A stretch of 64,000 nt of DNA from Mesorhizobium sp. WSM3860 (GCF_002294995.1 NZ_NSGF01000012.1:118508-182507); one strand, 5' to 3'; positions 8,757 through 17,766 are shown, counted from the stretch's first letter. The notes: a model not told the origin generated them from the sequence alone. Made by a program: numbers and translations.

Positions 8757-9470
8757 ATGCGCGGCATGATCGCGACGATACGCACCGACTCGACCTCCCT
8801 CGGCCAGCGCCTGCGCCAGGCGCGGGAGGCTGCCGGCCTGACGCAGAACGACGTCGCAGATCACTTCGGCATCAAGCGGGTCTCGGTCACGCAATGGGAG
8901 GCGGATACCACCCGTCCCTCGATGGAGCGTCTGCCCGAGCTCGCCGCACTGCTCAAGACCGATGTTGCCTGGCTGCTCGACGCCTCAGGCGCCGCACCGG
9001 TGCCAGTGGCACGCGAGCCGAAGCCGCGGGCCTCGCGCACGCCGATCATCCCCGGCGACGAGCTGGTCGGCGGCCGCGACCTGCCGATCTACGCCGCGGC
9101 GATGGGCGGCGAAGGCCACATGATCGTCACCTTCGAGGCGATCGACTGGGTGAAGCGGCCGGCGGTGCTGCAGAATGTGCGCGGCGGCTACGGCATCCTG
9201 GTGCGCGGCGAATCCATGATCCCCGCCTATTGGCCGGGCGACACTGCGCTGGTGAACCCGCATCTGCAGCCGGCGCGGGACTCCGACGCTGTATTCTTCC
9301 ACACCCCGCCCAAGGAGCGCGGCGACGAGGAAGCAATCATCAAGCGCCTGGTCGGCATGAACGACCGCGAATGGACGCTGGAGCAGTATCGGCCGGCGAA
9401 GACGTTTACCGAGAGCCGCGTCGATTGGCCGATTTGCCATCGGGTGGTGGGGAAATATAACGCGCGGTAG
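8757..9470 (+). CDS. CI/LexA-type phage repressor (XRE HTH plus S24 peptidase)
   Basis: This is the likely lysogeny repressor. An XRE-type HTH spans about residues 15-70 (LGQRLRQAREAAGLTQNDVA, then GIKRVSVTQWE). The C-terminal S24 domain has the catalytic Ser in VRGESM (S153) and Lys in IIKRL (K196). An AAAMGG sequence at 113-118 lies where the self-cleavage bond is usually found, but it is not the classic Ala-Gly. RecA-stimulated self-cleavage after DNA damage is known for the family. A second ATG three codons in is an equally possible start, and neither has a strong ribosome site. The gene is divergent from the primase. Confidence 0.9.
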   Translation: MRGMIATIRTDSTSLGQRLRQAREAAGLTQNDVADHFGIKRVSVTQWEADTTRPSMERLPELAALLKTDVAWLLDASGAAPVPVAREPKPRASRTPIIPGDELVGGRDLPIYAAAMGGEGHMIVTFEAIDWVKRPAVLQNVRGGYGILVRGESMIPAYWPGDTALVNPHLQPARDSDAVFFHTPPKERGDEEAIIKRLVGMNDREWTLEQYRPAKTFTESRVDWPICHRVVGKYNAR

Positions 9471-9698
9471 GCCCTTCAAGGACTACTGGCTCAGCAGCCC
9501 TGCACGGGTCTGATCGCCAGCGTCTTTGAACCTAGCTGCTCTAGTGAAAAGTGTGAATACTGCCCGGGTTCACTTTCCACCATCCCATGATATCTGTACA
9601 TGGGCAAATCCGCTCTCATGCAGTTAATCGGCAATGACCATCTTCCACCCTGTGAACGCGAAATCATATTATGAGTACTTGCCTCCATACGAGAATTC

Positions 9699-10526
9699 AT
9701 GTGGAGATATTTGGCTCCACATGCCGACGTTCGGCTTGCTGAGAACGATAAAACACCCGGCGTGGTGGTATCGCCGGCGTGCGACGTGAGCAACTTTAAA
9801 ACAGAGACTATAACGTACCTTCCAATCATCCCGGTAAAATCTTACTTTTCGACTATCGGCTTCATTCCGACACTTCGGCGAGAGATTGCTGAACGGCTGC
9901 GCTCCGCGTCTTATCAAGCGAACAGCGCTTGGCCCGAACCGGGGTACCTGACTCCCAACGCCTCGGAAATTGACAAGGAGTTGGCGTCGATCGAGGAGCG
10001 TCTCGCGTCAGATAAAATTAGCAAGCCCGAGCGAGACCATCTACCTCGTGCCGCGGCTGGCTTTCGTATCGCAAGGGCTTGTGCGCAAACTGAAGAAGGT
10101 TCTCTCTCTGACGTGGCGAAGTTATTCGGATCGAAGTGGGCAGGCGTTAAGCACCAGTTAATCTCTAACTCCTTCCGCTCGGACGTTCATTTCCTCCCGA
10201 AAGACAATGGCCCGAACAACGAAAGTCATCTTGGCTCGCACTCCCTCGTTCTTTTCCGGTACCCAATGACACTACACGCAGAGCTTCTGGCAGCGGCACA
10301 GACTCACCGAACCGATCAATGGGCATCATTTGTTGATGGCTATGCAGGTGATTCAATTCTATCGCGTCAGATAATTAGCATGCCTCCCCTGAAATGCCTT
10401 TCAATCAAGGCGTCATTCCTCGTCGACCTGCTAAATAGGTTTACCTCGCTTTACAGTCGGATTGGCTCGCCGGACTTTTCTCAAATGCAGATCGAAAGGT
10501 ACGCATCGGAACTCGAAAATGGCTGA
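9699..10526 (+). CDS. Unknown protein paired with the UvrD-like helicase (candidate defence module, gene 1)
   Basis: I do not recognise this 275-residue protein. It has no signal peptide. Near its N-terminus it reads VVVSPACDVSN (C28-D29), a pattern I associate with a loosely defined family of proteins of unknown function. A helical middle part (ASEIDKELASIEERL) and a C-terminal half without known motifs follow. Its stop lies 5 nt past the ATG of the helicase gene (8-bp overlap), so the two are almost certainly co-translated. The DNA is visibly more AT-rich than the phage core. The same frame continues upstream to at least 9471, broken only by TGA at 9588 and 9672, so an N-terminal truncation is possible. 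Confidence 0.7.
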   Translation: MWRYLAPHADVRLAENDKTPGVVVSPACDVSNFKTETITYLPIIPVKSYFSTIGFIPTLRREIAERLRSASYQANSAWPEPGYLTPNASEIDKELASIEERLASDKISKPERDHLPRAAAGFRIARACAQTEEGSLSDVAKLFGSKWAGVKHQLISNSFRSDVHFLPKDNGPNNESHLGSHSLVLFRYPMTLHAELLAAAQTHRTDQWASFVDGYAGDSILSRQIISMPPLKCLSIKASFLVDLLNRFTSLYSRIGSPDFSQMQIERYASELENG

Positions 10527-12855
10527 ATATCTGGCAATTACGCAGCAAACATGTTCATGGCTCCTGGCGCACAATGCCGTGACAAGCGCCCTCTACAAAG
10601 CAATCGAAAACAGAGAAGTCGAGAGTCTCACAAAAGGTGAGTTCGCGGCTGGCCCCCTTAGGCTTGCTGGCACCACAGATGGGCGGTTCGTTTCAGTGTG
10701 GAACAAGGAATACTTGAGTGGGACTGGGCACGAAGCATGGGGAATAATTAAACTATCGGGGCCGTTCGGCCTCCTGAGTCATCTTTCAATAGGCCAACAG
10801 GTATTTGAGCGTCAGATTTATGTCTTCAATCAAAGGCTTCAGAGCTTAATCATCGATAGCGACTTCATTCATCGAAGCTGGCCCAACGGATGTCAAACGT
10901 GCCTAGCTGGACGAGGTACGGAAGCCCGACAGTTTTCGATCTGCTATTTTGAAGGTAGCCCTGGTTTTGGCGCGCTCAACGCAAAAGCTGTTATTGCAAT
11001 CGGTCCCGCCCATGATTTCAACGTTCTACAAAAAGAAATTGCCCGCGAGACAGAAGCAATGACTCCCATCGCCGCTGCGGCCGATGGTATTATAGACACC
11101 CGTCGGAGGCCACTGATCGAGGCCCCTGCATTCCATGCTTTGCGCGAAGCGTTATCTCCTGCGCGCCAGCATGAGTTCCAGTTTGATAAAGTCAGCGTCA
11201 GCGCCTCGTTCCACCATAGAACCTCCGGGATCCTGCCTCACGAGACGGCCTTTTGGAGCTATGACGACTGGATCACCAAGGGTGCGCTCAACGATGCTCA
11301 GAGGGCAGTCCTCGAATCCGACGTTCTTCTCCGACATCCGGTTCGTGTTATCGGTCCTGCCGGGTCAGGTAAGACACTCCTCATGCAGCTTCTGGCGATC
11401 CGGTATCTTCGCCGCGCGGAACAAAACCAGAGTGAATGCAAATTCCTCTACATTGTGCATAATGCAGCGATGGCCCAGACGGTCTCCGACCGTTTCCGGA
11501 CACTAGGCGCGGAGGATTATTTTACTAATCCTATTCAGAACCTCAAGATAACCACGCTGGCAGAGTTTGGCCGGCAAGTGTCCGGCCTGACAGAGGCCAT
11601 GGTTATAGACAAGGACGCACAGCAGACTAAGCTCTTTCAGCTCACGCAAGTGCGCGATAGTCTCCGGAAAGTGCTTTCGGAGAACGCTGAAAAGGTCGCG
11701 GCAAGCCCGCTAATGAGCCAAGTGGCGACGAACGAAGATCTTTTCATTGTTTTTGCAGCCCTGATCGTGACTGAAATATCAAACGCCATCAAAGGTCGCG
11801 GCCTAACCGATAACGAAAAGGGCTATGTGAACGCCGAAACTCCCTTGAGTCGCCTGCACGGCGTTCTAAATACGACTGAGCGGCAAATCATCTTCTCATG
11901 CTTCAAAAGCTATCATGCTGCGGTCTTCGAACAGTTCGAGATGCTGGATTCCGATGACATCGCTCTTACACTGGCCGGACGTTTAAGAACTCCGCTGTGG
12001 CAATTGAAAAGAAAAAAGGAAGCCTTCGACTTCATCTGTGTGGACGAGGCGCAGTTGTTTAACGAAAACGAGCGGCGCATTTTCCCGTATCTCGCAAACG
12101 GCCACGCTTCGCACACGCCTATCGCGTTGGCTCTCGACGACGCCCAGGATTTGTACGCGTTCTCTAGCGCCGGTCTCGCGACGCTTGGGATAGCCGACGT
12201 TGAGGACAAAAATCTGCCTTCCAATCATAGGTCAACACGCGAGATCGTGGACCTCGCTTTTTTCATTATCCAGCAGACCACAGACCTTTTTTCGACGGAC
12301 TTTCCGGACTTCAAGTCGATCGAGGAAGCAATGGTCTCATCGACCCATCCGCTGGCCGCCCCGCCATTCATCATCACGTGCAATGACGAACAGCCTAGTT
12401 TTGGCCGCTTCGCGGTTAAGCAGGTCCAGAAGCTCAGGGCGAGCAATGTTCGCCAAATTGCGGTCGTTTGCCACGCGGAGACATATTGGAAGGAAATGCT
12501 GGATGCGTTTACCGCATCGGGCCTACCCCTCCACGTCCTGCAGCAGCGCGGCGAGAAGGTCGCGCCGGATCAACCAATGGTAGTACTCAGCCGTCCTGCT
12601 TTCGTCGGTGGGCAGGAGTTCGATGCCGTTTTCGCGGTCGGTTTGGAACAGGGGATCGTCCCCCCTCGGATAGTAGATAATGTGGCTCTTGCATCTGCAG
12701 TCGAGCAGCAGGTCCTTCGGGAGATGTATCTAGTGATTACCCGAGCGAGGTACAGGTACATAGCTCTTCTTAATAAAGGGGCTATACCCAACAGTATCTT
12801 GCAAGCGGCTTTAACCGAGCGGAAGCTGTCAAAGTCTGTCGTGGGCGCAAATTGA
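10519..12855 (+). CDS. UvrD/Rep-family SF1 helicase-like ATPase (candidate defence module, gene 2)
   Basis: This is a 778-residue protein with a full SF1A set. A Q-motif-like LNDAQRAVLE lies at 257-266, Walker A GPAGSGKT at 279-286, DEAQ at 509-512, DDAQD at 540-544, SNHRST at 568-573, GGQEFDAVFAVG at 697-708 and EMYLVITRARYRYIAL near the end. The first 250 residues are not helicase and match nothing I know; they contain a CxxC (C125/C128). UvrD-like helicases with extra N-terminal domains are common in phage-defence loci. ATG 10519 is used; a start 19 codons upstream would overlap gene 1 further. AT-rich codon use separates it from the phage genes. Confidence 0.88.
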   Translation: MAEYLAITQQTCSWLLAHNAVTSALYKAIENREVESLTKGEFAAGPLRLAGTTDGRFVSVWNKEYLSGTGHEAWGIIKLSGPFGLLSHLSIGQQVFERQIYVFNQRLQSLIIDSDFIHRSWPNGCQTCLAGRGTEARQFSICYFEGSPGFGALNAKAVIAIGPAHDFNVLQKEIARETEAMTPIAAAADGIIDTRRRPLIEAPAFHALREALSPARQHEFQFDKVSVSASFHHRTSGILPHETAFWSYDDWITKGALNDAQRAVLESDVLLRHPVRVIGPAGSGKTLLMQLLAIRYLRRAEQNQSECKFLYIVHNAAMAQTVSDRFRTLGAEDYFTNPIQNLKITTLAEFGRQVSGLTEAMVIDKDAQQTKLFQLTQVRDSLRKVLSENAEKVAASPLMSQVATNEDLFIVFAALIVTEISNAIKGRGLTDNEKGYVNAETPLSRLHGVLNTTERQIIFSCFKSYHAAVFEQFEMLDSDDIALTLAGRLRTPLWQLKRKKEAFDFICVDEAQLFNENERRIFPYLANGHASHTPIALALDDAQDLYAFSSAGLATLGIADVEDKNLPSNHRSTREIVDLAFFIIQQTTDLFSTDFPDFKSIEEAMVSSTHPLAAPPFIITCNDEQPSFGRFAVKQVQKLRASNVRQIAVVCHAETYWKEMLDAFTASGLPLHVLQQRGEKVAPDQPMVVLSRPAFVGGQEFDAVFAVGLEQGIVPPRIVDNVALASAVEQQVLREMYLVITRARYRYIALLNKGAIPNSILQAALTERKLSKSVVGAN

Positions 12856-12949
12856 TTCAGCCCGGGAGGCAGGTGGCCCGTTGGGTCACCGAGCGAGGGG
12901 TTTGTTTACCCTGAGCTTCGGCGTAATACGAGCGAGCACCGCAGCGCTC

Positions 12950-13807
12950 TTACCGCTTGGACCGCCGCCAACCCGCCGCGACGGCTTCGGCTTCCGAGCA
13001 GAACCACCTCTCGCCTTTGGCAGGGTTGATGATGGTGACGCTGTAATATTTTTGCCCGGGCAGATGATAGATCCGCTCGCCGTCGGCCGAGATGTTACCC
13101 TTGACGCTGCAACCGGCGTTGCCGCTGCCGAGCGCGAAGGTCGGTGCAACAGGCGCGCGCACATCGTCGCTACGCTGCGTCCGCCAATCCCAGGGCGCTT
13201 GGAAATTGCCAACCCATAGGCCGAGCTTTGCCGCCTGGGCCTTGGCCTGCTGCGCCGCATAGGCGCCGCTGCTGTATTTCGGCCAATCCAGGGCTTGCCC
13301 GTGCTCGACCATCCAGGCGGCCACGTCGGTCCCGTCCGCGCGCGTGCAACTGCCGACAAAGCGCCCGTAGCGGTCCCATGTCACGAATGAACACTGCAGC
13401 GGCCGGGATGCCGCGAGGAATTTGTCCAGAGCCTCGGCGGAACGGCGGCCACACGGATATTCGAAGCCCTTCGTATCGTCGCAATATTGCCGGCTCTCCG
13501 GCGCGTCGATGCCGTTGAAGCGCACGCGCTGGCCGTGGATCTCGATCGTGTCGCCATCGATCACCGAGGCGAGGCCGGTGATCACCACCGGCCTCGGCTT
13601 GATGATGTTCTGCAGGTCGATTTCCGGCAGCGACGCGCTGTTGTGCATGACGAATTGGGCGACCAGGGCAGAAACTGCGGCTACCGTCACGAGCACAAGA
13701 CGAAGCGGGACGCTTGCCCATCGCCTGGTGCGTAAGCTCTTCGCGCCGGTGCGCCGCCGCCACTGGTCAGAGCGGTTGTCGTAGCGCGATTTGTCGATCC
13801 CGCTCAC
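12950..13807 (-). CDS. Membrane-anchored thermonuclease-family (SNase-like) protein
   Basis: The 285-residue protein is likely anchored by one membrane segment at about residues 33-54, with its body outside the cytoplasm. A staphylococcal-nuclease-like domain follows (about 75-205), with VIDGDT (D84), FNGIDAPE (E104) and WDRYGR (R146), the expected metal and catalytic positions. A C-terminal module with CSVKGNIS and GERWFCSEAEA is one often found behind this domain in rhizobia. Its ATG overlaps the stop of the upstream lipoprotein gene as ATGA. Possible roles are degrading extracellular or incoming DNA; the sequence does not show the substrate. Confidence 0.88.
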   Translation of the reverse strand: MSGIDKSRYDNRSDQWRRRTGAKSLRTRRWASVPLRLVLVTVAAVSALVAQFVMHNSASLPEIDLQNIIKPRPVVITGLASVIDGDTIEIHGQRVRFNGIDAPESRQYCDDTKGFEYPCGRRSAEALDKFLAASRPLQCSFVTWDRYGRFVGSCTRADGTDVAAWMVEHGQALDWPKYSSGAYAAQQAKAQAAKLGLWVGNFQAPWDWRTQRSDDVRAPVAPTFALGSGNAGCSVKGNISADGERIYHLPGQKYYSVTIINPAKGERWFCSEAEAVAAGWRRSKR

Positions 13808-14142
13808 GTCGCGCCGCCCGGACGGCTCTCGGCCGAGCGGCCGCCGCAGCGCGATCCATCGGCCGCCGTGCTTTCATCGGTCGGACAGTTGCCCGAGTAG
13901 CCGCCTCCACTCGATGCAGGCGACCGATAGCGCTCGATGAGTGCCACGCTGCGTTGCCCGTCGCCTTCAATATGCGTGTTGTTGCCGTTCGGATTGAACG
14001 GGTCGACCGTTTGCAGAAGCGAATTGGCGTTGTTTGCGTCGCCAGACGCAAGCGTCATCGTGTCATAATCGTTCAAATAGTCGGCAGCGCAGCCTGATAA
14101 CAGCACCACACTAGCTGTGGCAAAATACGATCGCAAATTCAT
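13804..14142 (-). CDS. Small lipoprotein upstream of the nuclease
   Basis: This 112-residue protein has a signal peptide and lipobox (VVLLSGC) at the N-terminus and a mature chain rich in Asn, Ser and Gly (DANNANSLLQ, NPNGNNTHIEG). It ends in a low-complexity tail with two Cys. The longer frame reaching 14385 is rejected because the signal peptide begins at the Met at 14142 and GGGGGA lies before it. It is co-transcribed with the nuclease gene, sharing a 4-bp overlap. No function is recognised. Confidence 0.75.
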   Translation of the reverse strand: MNLRSYFATASVVLLSGCAADYLNDYDTMTLASGDANNANSLLQTVDPFNPNGNNTHIEGDGQRSVALIERYRSPASSGGGYSGNCPTDESTAADGSRCGGRSAESRPGGAT

Positions 14143-14272
14143 TGAGGTATCCCCCGACACCGGCTGGCATAATGGTCCATTCCGATTTTGTTGTCGAATC
14201 CGACTTTGGCGGCTTGCCATTCGCTTCAACCTAAGCAACGTTGCTAGTTGGGTTGGAGACTTTGGGGGGCCT

Positions 14273-14545
14273 ATGAAGCGGTTTGTTTTAGCCGTCGCTG
14301 CTTTCGTTTGCATTGCTGGCTGCGCGACACCACCGGACAAAATAGCAGGCGTGCCGAATGCTGGCCCTTGCACGCAAGCCGACAAAGAGCGTTTGGCGGT
14401 CCTGACAAATCAGCAGAACAAGGCTGCGACCGGTGACGCGCTTGGCGTCTTCCTCATCGGCGTGCCGGTATCGTCGATGTCCGGTGGCGATCATGAGACC
14501 GAGATCGCTGTCCTCAAAGGGCGCTGCGGGCCGCCGAAGACTTGA
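14273..14545 (+). CDS. Small lipoprotein
   Basis: This 90-residue protein begins MKRFVLAVAAFVCIAGC, a lipoprotein signal with the acylated Cys at residue 17. A TQADKERLAVLTNQQNKAA helix and a hydrophobic GDALGVFLIGVPVSS segment follow, a pattern seen in small rhizobial lipoproteins of unknown role. GGGGGG lies 4-9 nt before the ATG. It is divergent from the lipoprotein-nuclease pair; the 130-bp gap must hold both promoters. Confidence 0.75.
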   Translation: MKRFVLAVAAFVCIAGCATPPDKIAGVPNAGPCTQADKERLAVLTNQQNKAATGDALGVFLIGVPVSSMSGGDHETEIAVLKGRCGPPKT

Positions 14546-14682
14546 AGTCCGTTCTGCCCTTGCCAGTCAGCGGAGCAGTCCGGGTGTGTACATAAGCGCG
14601 GCGGCCGTGATGTTTTCGCAACAGCAATCCGGCGCGCTGTGCGGTATATGTCGAGTCAACGTTAAATTGCGGTGGGACAAAC

Positions 14683-15333
14683 ATGAAATCTCTTTTGCTT
14701 GCTTGCGTATTCGGCCTTTCTGTCTGCGGCCCTGTCATGGCGGCCGATATCGTAGAACCGGCAGCGACGACAGAGTGGACGTGGCAGGGAGCCTATGCCG
14801 GCGCCTTCGGCGCCGGCACACTCGAGCACTACAAAATTCGCGAGCCGAACGCCGGCGCCAGCGTAACCCATAATGTCGGCTCGCCGACGATCGGCGGCTT
14901 TGTCGGCTACAACTTCCAATCGGGCAACATCGTCTACGGCGTTGAAGGCGAGCTGGGCTACCGGTTCAAGAAGGGCCACTTCCACGACGTGCCAGGCCCT
15001 GGCGATCTCGACGAGTCGCTTGGCCTGTTCGGTTCTCTCAAGGGTCGGGTCGGCATGGACTTGGGCGGGTACCTGCCCTACCTGACGGCGGGTGTTACGG
15101 CGTCGCGGTTGAAAACCGACGCGGTCGGCTTTGCGGAACGGGACGGAACGGTCGTTGGTGGGATTGTCGGCGCCGGCATCGACGTGCCGCTGACGCACAA
15201 CGTGTTCCTTCGTGGTGAGTACGATTTCTCATTCTTCGGAAAGAAGACGTTCGAATACTGCGGCAGCTTTTGCGTGCTCCAGCACACCGCGCAGACACAT
15301 GACTTCCGGGTCGGCATCGGCATCAAGTTTTAA
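14683..15333 (+). CDS. Outer-membrane beta-barrel protein (Omp25/31-like)
   Basis: The 216-residue precursor has a signal peptide ending near VMAA (about residue 21). The mature chain alternates hydrophobic and polar residues, with Gly-rich turns (IGGFVGYNFQ, VYGVEGELGYRF, GSLKGRVGMDL, TAGVTASRLKT). The last residues, FRVGIGIKF, end in Phe as in barrels inserted by the BAM machinery. This is the eight-stranded Omp25/Omp31-type layout common in Rhizobiales. A strong terminator follows at 15361. As prophage cargo, a surface protein could change phage or host interactions; that is inference. Confidence 0.88.
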   Translation: MKSLLLACVFGLSVCGPVMAADIVEPAATTEWTWQGAYAGAFGAGTLEHYKIREPNAGASVTHNVGSPTIGGFVGYNFQSGNIVYGVEGELGYRFKKGHFHDVPGPGDLDESLGLFGSLKGRVGMDLGGYLPYLTAGVTASRLKTDAVGFAERDGTVVGGIVGAGIDVPLTHNVFLRGEYDFSFFGKKTFEYCGSFCVLQHTAQTHDFRVGIGIKF

Positions 15334-15355
15334 GCCGCCAAAGGCGGGGACATGA

Positions 15356-16207
15356 TCAGGGCGCCGGGCTCCGCCCGGCGTTTTTTGTTTTGACGCGCGG
15401 ATTTTGTGAAGAGGATCCGCTCGAGGGTTCCAGGATCGATTGAAACTGGGAAAACCGCTCCGGAAACTTGTGCGCCAGATATTTCACCACGCGCATGTTC
15501 CCCATGATGCGGTCCAGGTAGCCCCTTGCCGCCACGAGCTCGAGATTGCAGATGCCACTGCGCTCGGCGGCGTTGCGAAATTTCCTGCTCAACTGGTCAA
15601 ACTCGGCTTCCATGGCGGCGAATTGCTCCGGAGTGATGCCGGCGAACTGCTTCCGCGGGGTCGACGGATCGGCAAGCTGTGACTGCGGGGTGAATAGGAT
15701 GAAGACCCTTGCCGTGTTGAGCTTCACCCGTTCGAGCGCGATCATCATCTCTACAATCTCGATCTGTCGGCTCGGCAAAACCTGACGCAGCACGCCAAAC
15801 ATCTTCGGCGGCACGACGCAATCCTGCACAAGGTCGAGAACTTCGGGGCAAATTCCTCGGATAAGCGGCCCGCTGGTCTCGCCTTGGTTGGGCTTCCTTC
15901 TTGCGACCGAAACAGTTCGGCCCGAGATCCGATCCGCCAGCATCGCTGGCATGGCGGTGAACCCCTCCGCCTTCAGCAGGCCTCGAAAAACATCTATTGC
16001 CAGCAGTTGCCGGAGCGCCTCAACGACACTCTCCAACCGGTCACGCGACTCATTCGCCTCGCCGATGAAACACCGCATTCGCTCACTCAGTTTCTTGTGG
16101 GTCACAAGGAACACGTATTTGTGAGGCGAGCGAGCGGGCTCCCGCAAATCGCCGGTCAGATGAATTGCGTGCCGGCTGCTCTTCAGGACCTGGGCGGCTT
16201 GCGTCAT
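15356..16207 (-). CDS. RepB-type plasmid partition C-terminal domain protein
   Basis: The 283-residue protein matches the C-terminal RepB partition domain of rhizobial repABC plasmids. It has ICPEVLDLVQD, then RQIEIVEMMIALERV, then FTPQSQL, then a segment reading LELVAARGYLDRIMGNMRV with VKYLAHKFPERF after it. The N-terminal ParB nuclease-like part of true RepB is not evident. It overlaps the serine recombinase stop as ATGA, so the two are one unit. Such recombinase plus RepB-domain pairs probably form a small mobile module in rhizobia; what the RepB part does there is not known to me. Confidence 0.82.
   Translation of the reverse strand: MTQAAQVLKSSRHAIHLTGDLREPARSPHKYVFLVTHKKLSERMRCFIGEANESRDRLESVVEALRQLLAIDVFRGLLKAEGFTAMPAMLADRISGRTVSVARRKPNQGETSGPLIRGICPEVLDLVQDCVVPPKMFGVLRQVLPSRQIEIVEMMIALERVKLNTARVFILFTPQSQLADPSTPRKQFAGITPEQFAAMEAEFDQLSRKFRNAAERSGICNLELVAARGYLDRIMGNMRVVKYLAHKFPERFSQFQSILEPSSGSSSQNPRVKTKNAGRSPAP
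15361..15386 (+). terminator. Rho-independent terminator of the outer-membrane protein gene
   Basis: An 8-bp perfect stem (CGCCGGGC/GCCCGGCG) with a TCC loop is followed by six T. It also lies within the last codons of the convergent repB-like gene. Confidence 0.9.
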
Positions 16208-17766
16208 CCGACCTCCCCGATCGGGGCTCGCTTTGCCATTTCCACCACGGGATCCAGCGACTGGAACAGAAAGGCATCAAGCCTGACCCCGTTGTTGGGG
16301 GACAGCATGGGCGCCGCGCGCTCCGCCTCCCATGCCGGTGCAATCAAATAGTCGCGCACCGTTACATTGTCGGGCAGTACCCTGATCAAAATCGAGACGT
16401 CGGCCCCAAGGAGGCGCCGTTTGTGGAATGGCCAGTGAGGATAGCCATAGGTCGAGGGCCGGCAGCGGGCGATCCACACCGCGATGGAGAATTCCTCATT
16501 CACCGTCACTAGCTTGGTCTTGGAGTCGTAACGAGCGCGCCCGCCCGCCTGGCCTATGACCATTAGAAGGTCCTCAATGATCTCCAGCCGGCGCCGATGA
16601 AGCTGGGTGATGATGTTGAAATAGCGGTAGTTCGCCGAGGCCTCATATCCGACCAGGTCGTAAGCTGCCTGCAGGGTTCCGAAGCGATGGATGTACATGC
16701 TTTTCGTCGAATAGCCGGGCTCCGCGTTGATTATCGAGCCCGATAACTTTCCTCGCTGTTCCAGAAGCTTGGAAAGCTCGACCAGCAGCTGCTCATTGGA
16801 GATACGGGAACGGCGTGCCTGTGCGATGGCTCGGGCACGCTCGAACAGCTTGCGGCTGACGAGCGGCGCCGAGCAGTTCTCCACGCGGATCCAGGCGCTC
16901 GCAGGATTTCTCACTCGGTTGCTATGAAGCCTCTCTGAAGTCCGGTTCCAGACATTGTTGCCGATATATTTCTCGTGGGTGAGAATCGAGCGCACCGAAG
17001 CGGTCGTCCATGGCTGGCCCAGGTCCGTCAGAACGCCGCGCTCGTTCAAAGCCCTGGCGATTTCGACTTCCAGCTTGCCCTTTATGAACTGCTTGAAGAT
17101 CCAGCGGACGATCTCAATCTCTGCTTCCGGCCCGGGCACGAGCACGACGCGATCCGTCGCGAGCGCCTTCCATTCATGGCGTTTGAGAATTGTCTTGGGC
17201 TTGCCAGATGCATCCACCAGAAGGCGCCGGAAGCCATATCCGGCGTGCCCGCCTCCGCGGAAGCCCATTTTCACGACCCGAGTTTGACCGATGAAGACCT
17301 TTTGCGAGAGCATGCGGCTGAGTTCTGCGGCCATGCTGCGCTTGATGGCCTTCAGCACGTCCGATCCGACGCTGCCGTCATTTGCGAATTGCTCAGCGCA
17401 GAACTCGATCCGCACCCCGGCCCTTTGGCACCGGTATTCGTAGGAAGCGCTTTCATCGATGTTCTGGAAGCGCCCCCAGCGGCTCACGTCGTATACCACG
17501 ACCGTTTCGTAATCGGCCTGCCCGCTTTCAATATCCGCCAGCAGCCGCTGCAGTGCCGGGCGCCTTTCGATGTTGAGACCGCTGCGGCCGGCGTCCTCAT
17601 AGGTTGCGACGATGTCGTAACACATGAGGGCGGCATAGTCGCGGATGGCGTCCCTCTGATTTTCGATGGAATACGCCTGCCGATCGGTGGACATCCGCAG
17701 ATATTGGGCCGCGCGAACCCTGCGTCTCTCTCGAGGAGCGTTGCGGGCCGCTGCAAACTTGTCCAT
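16204..17766 (-). CDS. Serine recombinase (resolvase N-terminal and recombinase domains)
   Basis: The 520-residue protein is a large serine site-specific recombinase. The catalytic Ser is in YLRMSTDRQ (about S26). The resolvase domain continues with SRWGRFQNIDES and a conserved Arg-rich stretch to about residue 150. The recombinase domain follows (GYGFRR, then IVRWIFKQF, then ALNERGVLTDLG and SILTHEKYIGN). A long C-terminal region without the usual Cys-rich zinc ribbon follows. The Met at 17766 is preferred over the frame start at 17838, whose extra 24 residues precede the conserved domain. It may be mobile in its own right inside the prophage. Confidence 0.9.
   Translation of the reverse strand: MDKFAAARNAPRERRRVRAAQYLRMSTDRQAYSIENQRDAIRDYAALMCYDIVATYEDAGRSGLNIERRPALQRLLADIESGQADYETVVVYDVSRWGRFQNIDESASYEYRCQRAGVRIEFCAEQFANDGSVGSDVLKAIKRSMAAELSRMLSQKVFIGQTRVVKMGFRGGGHAGYGFRRLLVDASGKPKTILKRHEWKALATDRVVLVPGPEAEIEIVRWIFKQFIKGKLEVEIARALNERGVLTDLGQPWTTASVRSILTHEKYIGNNVWNRTSERLHSNRVRNPASAWIRVENCSAPLVSRKLFERARAIAQARRSRISNEQLLVELSKLLEQRGKLSGSIINAEPGYSTKSMYIHRFGTLQAAYDLVGYEASANYRYFNIITQLHRRRLEIIEDLLMVIGQAGGRARYDSKTKLVTVNEEFSIAVWIARCRPSTYGYPHWPFHKRRLLGADVSILIRVLPDNVTVRDYLIAPAWEAERAAPMLSPNNGVRLDAFLFQSLDPVVEMAKRAPIGEVG

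Noticed and set aside
9491..9829. A 112-codon frame on the minus strand near the defence-candidate module
   Set aside because: It covers the start of the 9699 gene in antisense, has no ribosome site, and its codon use is not coherent.
9699..12855. Gabija (GajA/GajB)
   Set aside because: The partner lacks an OLD-type ATPase and Toprim signature, so only the helicase class is shared.
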